Assembly: GCF_008831285.2 (NCBI RefSeq)
Contig: NC_045139.1
Location: 25,340,412 to 25,404,411 of the forward strand
Direction: 5' to 3'
Length of the DNA: 64,000 nucleotides
Source of the DNA: Nymphaea colorata
Taxonomy: Eukaryota > Streptophyta > Magnoliopsida > Nymphaeales > Nymphaeaceae
Translations under genes and position numbers: made by a program
Shown: in pieces, positions 56,870 through 64,000 of the stretch
How the letters are laid out: each line of letters starts with the position of its first letter
Position numbering within the stretch: position 1 is the stretch's first letter
Notes under the pieces: generated by a model
The model's input: the letters and a program-made list of their open reading frames with translations, nothing else
Databases searched by the model: none
What the model was told of the DNA's origin: nothing

Positions 56870-57765
56870 AGGTAGTGTTTGATGGCTGGAAATATATTTT
56901 TGGAAATATATTTCTTGAAAAAATGAAATGAGAAAAATCTTTCTTATTTCCAATTTTGATGTGTGTGTGATGACTGAGAAACAAATTTCTAGAAATTTAT
57001 TTCTTAGTTTGATGAAATAGAAATATATTTTCAGGTTTAGGAAAAAGAAGAGAGGAAGGGAAGGAGGGAGGAGGAAGAATGAGGAAGAAGAAGGGAAGGA
57101 GGGAGGAGCATCAAATTCCTGAACACCACACTCAGAGCACCACAGTTGAAGCATTCGTCACTGAAATCCGTGTGTTCCCTCTTCTTCCTTCGCCTCACAT
57201 TCCATATTCTACTTGTTCCTCCCTCATTTCCTTCTTCCTCCTTTTTCCTCCACCCTCATTTCCTTCTTCCTCTTCCCTCCTTCCCTTCTTCCTCCCCGTC
57301 CCTTCTTCCCTTCTTCCTCCTCCCTCCTTCCTCCCCGTCCCTTCATCCTCCTCCTTCCTTCCCTTCTTCCTCCTCCCTCCGCATCCCTTCTTCCTCCTCC
57401 TCCCCGTCCCTTCTTCCTCCTCCTTCCTCTTCCCTCCTTCCCCCCCCATCCATTCTTCCTCCCCATCCCTTCTTCCTCATTTTTCCTCTCCCTTCTTCCC
57501 TTCTTCCTCCCCGTCCCTTCTTCCTGCTTCCTCCTCCCTCCTTTGCTTCTTCCTCCCCATCCCTTCTTCCTCCGCAACGGTAAAAAAAAAGGGGGGCAAA
57601 ATATTTTCAGCTCTCAGCTGGAATAATATTTCCAGAAATGTTTTTCCGTTTTGAGCCCCAACGGTAAAAAAAAAAGTTTCTTGTTTGATGAAACTGGAAA
57701 AATTTTGAAAATTTGAAATAAATTTCCTATCCTATAGTAAAATTCCAGCCTATAAAACACTACCT
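56870..57765. mobile_element. non-autonomous DNA transposon with terminal inverted repeats and a pyrimidine-rich core
   Basis: The left end reads AGGTAGTGTTTGATGGCTGG and the right end CCAGCCTATAAAACACTACCT, an imperfect inverted pair of about 20 bp. The left flank is TTA, as in PIF/Harbinger elements; the right flank reads AAA, so the 3-bp duplication is not confirmed. The interior carries subterminal AAATATATTT motifs and the pyrimidine tract at 57180-57565. No transposase is encoded. Superfamily assignment is tentative. Confidence 0.65.
57180..57565 (+). repeat. roughly 385-bp polypyrimidine tract
   Basis: This is an irregular array of CTTCTTCC, CTCCTCC and CCCTTCTTCCTCC with very few purines. 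Long frames open on both strands are rich in Ser/Pro/Phe or Arg/Lys/Glu/Gly and arise only from the composition. It lies inside the inverted-repeat element. Confidence 0.95.
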
Positions 57766-58084
57766 AAAAGTAATAACAATATGAGGAACAGTGGCAAAGT
57801 GTGGTCCTATATGTATTGCAATATATTGAACTTTTAGGTACACAATTTATGAAATGTTCCTAATTGCTTGTCATCCAGAACGCTAAAGGTAATATGTTAC
57901 ATTACCTATAGGAATGTAAGGGTGAGTTCCTACTACGTTTAGGGATGGCCATCCATACTTTGAGGAATGGTTTTTTATTGTTCCTAAAAGTAACTTTTGT
58001 TTTTGTGGATACTAGTGCAAAATCTGCAGCAACTTCATGACTATTTGAGATTGGCTATCTAGAATGATTGAAGAAAAAAAAAAT

Positions 58085-60035
58085 TAATAAAGACGTTGGT
58101 GTTATTATAGACGCTAGCCTGGCCACTCAAGGCTTCTACTGTGGCCCCATAGAGATATAATTCAGCCAACAACCACAAGGCCCGACAACTAGAACCACTC
58201 AAACTCAGTTTACTTCCAAGCAGAAACATCAAGATAGGGTTGGAAAAAGATTGCGTTTCCATTGTGATGAGAAGTGCGAAAAAGAGCCTTAGTGTAAACA
58301 CTTGCACATTTTTCATGTACAAGCAGGGGTAGAGGCAAGTATGGGAAACGCCGCGGATAATTTTCCACACAGACCCACAAAAAGTACTTATTTTTATATA
58401 GATACATCAGAACAATTTTTTTCATACATGTTGATGCCCCTTAAAAATTTAAAATTTATTATTAATGCCGTTTAACTAGAAATTTCTGGTTCTACCCTTA
58501 TGTATACGACAAGAAGGAGGTAAGTTTGGTCACTAAGAAAGATGGGGGCAGCAGCCGAGGAAGATCTGGTATCTGAGACTGCCCATGTCACTTCCCATAC
58601 ATTAGTGGCTGTGGCACTACCTCATCCATGCATTTATGTAGCAGGCCACATCGGCCCTACTTGCATCATGATTTTGGTAGATACTGACTCAACACACAAT
58701 TTAATAAGTCAGCAAGGGAGTAATGAGGTTGGATATAAGGTGAAGGAGCATTCATCTTTCAATGTCATGGTAGAAGACATGACTAAATTGCATTATTAAT
58801 ATGCAATGTGCCAAGGTGTGGAAATTAATTGCAATAAAAATCAGTCCAATCCTTTAGGGACAACGATGGCCATGGTCATGTTTGCTTTAACCACGGATGT
58901 GGTTGTTCCATCATTGGGTGTTGAAGGAATTTATTAAAGGACTTTGTTGATAGCCGAACGGATTGCCCCCACCAAGGGAATAAGACCAGAACATGGAGCT
59001 GGTGCAGCCATGCATGTACGCCCATCGGTGCCTAAAAGTGAATAGAACACTTGATATATGAATGAAATTTTGCAAGCAAGCATAGTGTAGCAGGGGGGTT
59101 GCTAAAAGGTTTTGGTTAAAGGCACTTCTTATAAAATTTAAAACTTTTAAGAGGCACCAATACGTAAACAAAAAAGTACTCTCAATTGTCAATGTGAAAT
59201 AAGCATTTTTTGGTTCTATGTGGGCAATTGCCCACACCTGCCTCCATCACTGAGTGTAGCTGAGTACTAGTTCATTCCCTTCAACCACACTTCAAATTGA
59301 GGAAAAGATGGTTCATGGAGGTTTTGCATAAATTCTCGGACATTTAATAAAGTTATTGTGATGGATAAACATCATATATTGTAACCAAGTACTAGTTCCT
59401 TTCCTTAGCTAGCTTGCTCTCCTAATTAAGAAAAAAAAAAAAAGGTTCATGGAGGTTTTCCATCCATTGCTCGATAGTCAATAAAGTCATGACCAAGGAT
59501 AAACGTCTGATACCGGCAATTGATGAATTGCTGACAAGGCAGCATGCTTATCAAGGGTGGATGTAGCTACCACCAAATCAGGATGGCCAAATGCAATGTG
59601 GCTAGACCTTAAGCCACAATGACCTTTAAGGGAGTTCTTGGTAATGTTGTTTGAGCTTACTAATGTACTAGAAACCTTCCAATGTTGCATCAAGTGACAA
59701 ATTTCAACACTATTTGTGGCGCTTTCTACTTGTTTTATTTGATGATATACTAGTCTACAAATAAACCGTGGCCAACCATGTTATGCACCTCCAGATATGT
59801 TATGCACCTCCAGATTGTGTTGCAACTTTTGAAGGATAACCAATTGTGTGAAAATATCAGCAAATGTTGCTTCAGCTAGCAGCAAGTAGGGTTATTGGGC
59901 ACATAGTGACAGTGAAAAGAATCCAAACCAAAGATTGGGGCCATGCAACAATTGTTATTGTCATACTACCCCTAGAAGATATGAGGAATTTTTTAGCTTG
60001 ACTACCTATTACTACTGATTCATTTCAGGTGAGCA
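58085..60035 (+). pseudogene. Ty3/Gypsy gag end, protease and reverse transcriptase relic
   Basis: Near 58245 the plus strand reads KRLRFHCDEKCEKEP followed by CKHLH, a mutated Gypsy zinc knuckle whose first Cys is Arg. The protease (58542-58800) reads YVAGHIG and ILVDTDSTHNLIS; the usual D-T-G is D-T-D. RT pieces follow: KKKKRFMEVF near 59435, SYHQIRMA near 59562, FELTNVLETFQ near 59650 and the catalytic VLFDDILVYK at about 59725-59755. IGHIVT lies near 59895. The coding is broken by stops, by an internal duplication (59280-59345 against 59420-59490) and by a 161-bp insertion at 59092. The clade is uncertain; chromovirus is likely. Confidence 0.8.
59092..59252. mobile_element. 161-bp hAT-like MITE inserted in the Gypsy relic
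   Basis: The octamer AGTGTAGC flanks it at 59084-59091 and 59253-59260. It opens (C)AGGGGGGTTGC and closes CCATCACTG, so the termini approximate CAGNG...CNCTG. The interior encodes nothing. Gypsy similarity lies on both sides. Confidence 0.65.
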
Positions 60036-61868
60036 AGAGAAAATCCCACTATTCGAGTGAAGGCCAAACCTCACCTCATCCCCTCAGGGCTGCTTTCAAC
60101 ACTTTGGGGTGGTGCCTTCTCTATGCTTTAATTGACATATTGGTGTCTCGCTTTTGCAGCATAGATTGTTGATACCACTAGAGTTCAGAATAGAGACTAG
60201 CTGCCTACCAGCCCCCTACTGTGGCGTCAAGTTCAAAAAGAAGACTGGTTGCATACCAGCTTCTAATATGTCCATTGCACCAACTCCATCGAGGATGTTA
60301 CTGCCGCTTCATATGTAGGTGCGACTATTCTACTCTGTCCATTGCACCAACTCTTTCGAGGATGTTACTGCCGCTTCATATGTAGGTGCGACTATATTGT
60401 AGCTTTTACCAAATGTTAAGGTAGGTTTTATTAAAAAATTGGATGTCGTAATTAAATCTCGTCAGTGAGTGGTTATGGTTCCCATTGTAGCCCTGAGGCT
60501 TAGAAGCATTTGGAGTAAGTGATAAAAAGACACCTTAAAACTTTATTGAAATATGCGGGTGAAGGGAGAGATGGTGAGTGTTCTTTCCATTTTTCTTTTT
60601 CTTCTCCATCTTTCCTCTTCTTCAAGGCTATCTTAAAACTTCGTAACTTACATGTCACCTCACCTTTTCAAAAAAAAAAATTGCAAAAAAGGATTTGTGA
60701 CATCGTGTTTTGCAATCTTTACGACTATTCAATTTTATGAACAGGTTAATTTGGGGAAGTATTTTGCAGTATTGTAAGTTTAATTTTGAAATGGTGTTTC
60801 AAGGATGGTTTTATGTAAATTTAAAAAAACAACTTTCCTTTAGTTTCAAGACCGAGGTTCTTTAAGAATTTTATTCTGCCTTGCATGGATATTTGATATT
60901 CCTCAATGGCGGTTTATGATATATTATTTCATTTGAAAGCTTCTAACTTTGAGAAACTACTTTGCAATATAATCTAATTTCAGTTAATGGTGAAAGAATG
61001 ATTCTGGACTCAAATCTATTCCTTGTTGAATCAAACCTGAGATAGATATCTGGACGAGAGTTGTTTTAAAAATATATTTTAATTGTTCTACATGAATTTG
61101 GATTTAAATATTATTTCAACTAGCCTTACTTCAACTAATAGATTGTTCTGAATATCTATTATATCTTTTTCTATTTCCTTTGAAATGTGATTTGTGAAAA
61201 GCAATTTTAGAATAAACTAACTTAATTATATCATAATCAAATTCAGCCTAAGGCTAATTATAGCTGAGTTTTATTCTTTTGAGATTTAACTCTTCTTTCT
61301 AAGGACCATGATTAGATTTTCAAAATCTAAATAGATTTGGATCAAGGCTTATTCAATCTAAACTAGAGGTGTTTTTCAAAAGTTAACATTTGATTGAAGA
61401 TTTAATGCATATTATTAGTTCATTGGAAGAACGTAAAATTTGTTTTGAAAATAGAAAACTTTTAATTATAAAATCCCAGCAGGTTTTATGGTTATTGGCT
61501 TTGAGTTAGTGTTCAAGGAATTTTGGATCTAATACATATTCCAATGTGTGCCAAAGAAGTTTCCAAAGTATATATTGTAGATCTTTTGAGTGAATTTCAA
61601 ATAGGATGCAATCATATTTTAATAAGATAATTTTAGTTATTTTGAGCATGATTAGATTTGTGTCTAAGTTGTTTTAAGTATAAACATTTTAGTTGTGTAA
61701 ATGTTTGAAAAATTATGTCTACACGCTATATATGGTCGTTTACTATTTTGTTTGGTGATATATTGGTTGTTGGAGCATCATGTAAAAGTGCATTGCGGTG
61801 AGCAATTTATTCGTTTCTCATAGCCTAATCAACCATTAAAGGTAGAATTTCATGCTGGAAGACCATGA
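60036..61868. other. non-coding stretch separating two parts of the Gypsy relic
   Basis: RT similarity stops at about 60035 and the RT/RNase H junction appears only at about 62050. No gene is seen between. A 67-bp tandem duplication lies at 60269-60398. The rest is AT-rich DNA with no visible terminal repeats. Confidence 0.45.
60269..60398 (+). repeat. 67-bp tandem duplication
   Basis: TGTCCATTGCACCAACTC and GAGGATGTTACTGCCGCTTC recur at 60269 and 60336 with only about two differences, so it is recent. Confidence 0.9.
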
Positions 61869-62235
61869 ATGCCTAGCAAGATGCTATCAGTGGTGATGGT
61901 GAAGAAATCTGTGATTCGAATGTGCAAGTCGTTCTTATCTTACATTTTATTAGAAAATAGTAGTGAAGGCACGATAGACCAAGATGAAATAGTAATACGC
62001 ATGTTGAGTTTGGGAACAACCAAAGACCATTGCAAATATCATGAGCTTTTTGGGATTGTCATGATATTATAGGAGATTCATCCAAGATTTCTCTTCAGTT
62101 GGCTTGTTTTAGTGATTAAACTCTTTCTTAAGGGCATCAAGTTTATGTGGACACCAGAATGTAATGAAAGCTTCCAATTATTGAAAAGAATGCTAACATC
62201 GGCTCCAGTTTTTGCATTATCAGGCCGCACGCGCA
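61869..62235 (+). pseudogene. Gypsy RT/RNase H junction fragment
   Basis: Near 62065 the plus strand reads YYRRFIQDFSSVG, the end of Gypsy RT. After a frame change it continues KLFLKGIKFMWTPECNESF and KRMLTSAPVFAL (62115-62220), the start of the tethered RNase H. The similarity stops abruptly at about 62222. It is probably the continuation of the relic at 58085-60035. Confidence 0.8.
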
Positions 62236-64000
62236 ACCGCGCCGATTCCGTCATCCAACATGCGCAACCACGCCGATTCCGTCATGTATCAGAGAGTGTC
62301 AAGAAGTTCAAAGATCAGATGGTCTCTCTCTCTCTCTCTCTCTCTCTGTCTCGTTATTTCTATCAGTCTCTGCATGTCTTAATTGTGAAAATCCTAGTCT
62401 CCAGATCGTTTACATTTGCGTCTTTATCAACCGTTGTTGCTGGATTTGGTTTCATGGGCTTTGGGCAACAAGGCTTCGTCCAATCAAGTTTCCATCCAAT
62501 TCGTTTTCTTCTTTTGATTATATCATCGGATTCAAAGTTTTATGTTCTTTCCTTAGAGTTTGAATCCATCTTGTGGTTGCTTCCGCTTGATAGAAGTGGA
62601 TTCGGATCAAGGTGGATCAACCGTTGATGTGTACTGGGAACAGCTGACTAGAAAGAAGATGATTGACTCAAAAAAATGCAGCTAGGGGGCACGAGGTCAT
62701 CTATTTCATCGTTGGAGATATTTTGATTCGTTTATTATGCGTTTGTGCTCGCATTGCCAAACGATTGTTATGTGTGTTTTTAATGGATTTGGTAGGGATC
62801 CATCAATTTGAATCGATAATGATGTGAACCACAGATTTTTTTTTTCCTCTCATAAAGGATGTCGCTTGACATTCTGACATATACTCTAAGTTGAGCATGT
62901 TTAAGCGATTGTAGCTACTATCGGATTCATGGATTTCGCTGTATCAACGTCCAATGCTGGCTTGAACAAGTCAAAAAATAATTACAGGGAAAACCACAAT
63001 CTCCATTACTTGGCATGCTTCCCCTTCTCCAATCCTTTACCACGCAACCACTTGAAACTCTTGTCTATTTTGTTGCTGATCGCCAGGACCATACAGGCTT
63101 TGTTTTATGCAAGGAAAATACTAAAGACCCTACTACAAAAGAAGAAGAAAAATCAATACATGAGAAATACTGGCCTGAGATTTTGCTGATTCTGTCATGA
63201 TGTGGTCGCTATATGCATAAATCCCTTAGACACTAGGATAAATGGCTTTGGTTTTGCAATGTTTTCAAAACATCGACAGTTTCTGTGACTGCCTGCGGCC
63301 TTCATGTGTTCTGACTGCCTGCGGCCTTCATGTGTTCTTGCAGACTTGCACATCTATGATTCTATATCGTCTTTCTTTAAGCTCAGTATACTTGTGGTGA
63401 TCTCAAAACGATAATTATTTCAAACCTACGCTTTTCTTTCTGTCTAGCACTTCTCACCGTCTAGCTTTTTGCAGTTTCGATATATTATTTCACAATTAAC
63501 ATTGCAGGTTACTCAGCTAAAAGAAGTTACCGTTTCTTCAGGAGGGCCAGGGTGCAACTCCTGCAAAGATGGTTGGCTGCTCTGCAAAAGATTGCATGCA
63601 TGTGAAGAAGCTGCAGGGTCACCTCATTCCCTCAATGATGCAGATTTATCTTCAAAAAACTTCTTTAGAAAGCGAGGACCTCAATTAGTAACTTCTTTTG
63701 TTTTTACTGGTTTTGTAAAAATAAGCTACATATTCATGTTTTGCGCTTCTTGTCTGTCACTGTAAAAAGATTGTTCATAACATTGGAAGTTCCTCTTGTG
63801 TTCTGGAGGTTTCATGTTCTGCTGTATCTGAATGATAGAAAAGGATGATAATTTTTAAAGTTCTCATGTTTTCTGTCCGACTTATCATTTTGAACTTTAC
63901 CTTCTAATTTTTTTAAGGTTGTGCAGGTATTCGTTTCTTAAAGTCGTTTCTGATTAAATGTTTGCTATAACGAGGTGTTATTTTTTTATTCTGGGTGGAG
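62236..64000. other. exon-like stretches, no identified gene
   Basis: A GC-rich segment at 62222-62320 holds a 32-bp direct repeat (CGCGCAACC-CGCCGATTCCGTCAT twice) and a (CT)n run (62322-62347). An open stretch at 63015-63200 reads LETLVYFVADRQDHTGFVLC and ENTKDPTTKEEEKSIHEKYW, which looks coding. Another after the acceptor-like ATTGCAG at 63508 reads SCKDGWLLCKRLHACEEA. I cannot assign a family or a joined model. A 26-bp tandem duplication lies at 63286-63337. Confidence 0.3.
63286..63337 (+). repeat. 26-bp exact tandem duplication
   Basis: TGACTGCCTGCGGCCTTCAT plus six more bases occur twice in a row with no difference. Confidence 0.95.

Noticed and set aside
57079-57654. Long overlapping open frames on both strands, up to 191 codons
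   Set aside because: They lie in the pyrimidine tract, where stop codons are rare by composition. The products are Ser/Pro/Phe or Arg/Lys/Glu/Gly runs with no domain.

Overview
The window reads as nuclear DNA of a flowering plant. It is AT-rich, full of long (TA)n, (CT)n and (CA)n arrays, and built mainly from decayed Ty1/Copia and Ty3/Gypsy retrotransposons, hAT-type DNA transposons, small MITE-like elements and SINE-like sequences. Nothing suggests a bacterial, organellar or viral origin. I cannot name the species. Almost every transposon reading frame is broken by stops and frameshifts, so this is old intergenic DNA with very few host genes.

Layout, left to right. At 1-897 and 7005-9049 (+) lie the gag and the integrase/RT/RNase H ends of a Copia element, closed by a TGATA...TATCA long terminal repeat. 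Between them is about 6 kb of non-coding repeat DNA, including a 2.6 kb imperfect palindrome centred near 3998. An internally deleted Copia derivative follows (about 9300-10095). The stretch 10.2-20.4 kb holds MITEs, a SINE-like sequence, many short tandem duplications, simple repeats and two exon-like segments of an unidentified minus-strand gene.

From 20460 to 35997 there is one complete but dead Gypsy chromovirus (Tekay/Del-like) on the minus strand. It is bounded by the 5-bp target duplication ATGGT and has LTRs of about 2.8-3.1 kb, a primer-binding site, a polypurine tract and a degenerate gag-pol. Its 5' LTR was later split by a 5.5 kb hAT transposon (27985-33460, 8-bp target duplication TTCCTGTG). 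The hAT transposase gene is itself disrupted by an apparently perfect 613-bp palindrome.

From 36.0 to 46 kb there are a Copia fragment, hAT-MITE remnants and possible host exons (41.4-44.2 kb), next to a 140-bp unit repeated three times. The best host gene is a small intact plus-strand ORF at 46485-46697 encoding an ARGOS/OSR-type organ-size protein. The right third holds a minus-strand Copia pol fragment (53.1-55.3 kb), an element with terminal inverted repeats and a roughly 400-bp pyrimidine tract (56870-57765), and a plus-strand Gypsy gag-pol relic (58.1-62.2 kb) carrying its own small insertion.

The order of insertion can be read in places: the Gypsy element entered at ATGGT, the hAT element entered its LTR, and the palindrome formed inside the hAT gene. 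A separate hAT-like MITE entered the Gypsy relic at 59.1 kb. No pathway or operon is present. All similarity calls come from reading motifs by eye; no searches were run.
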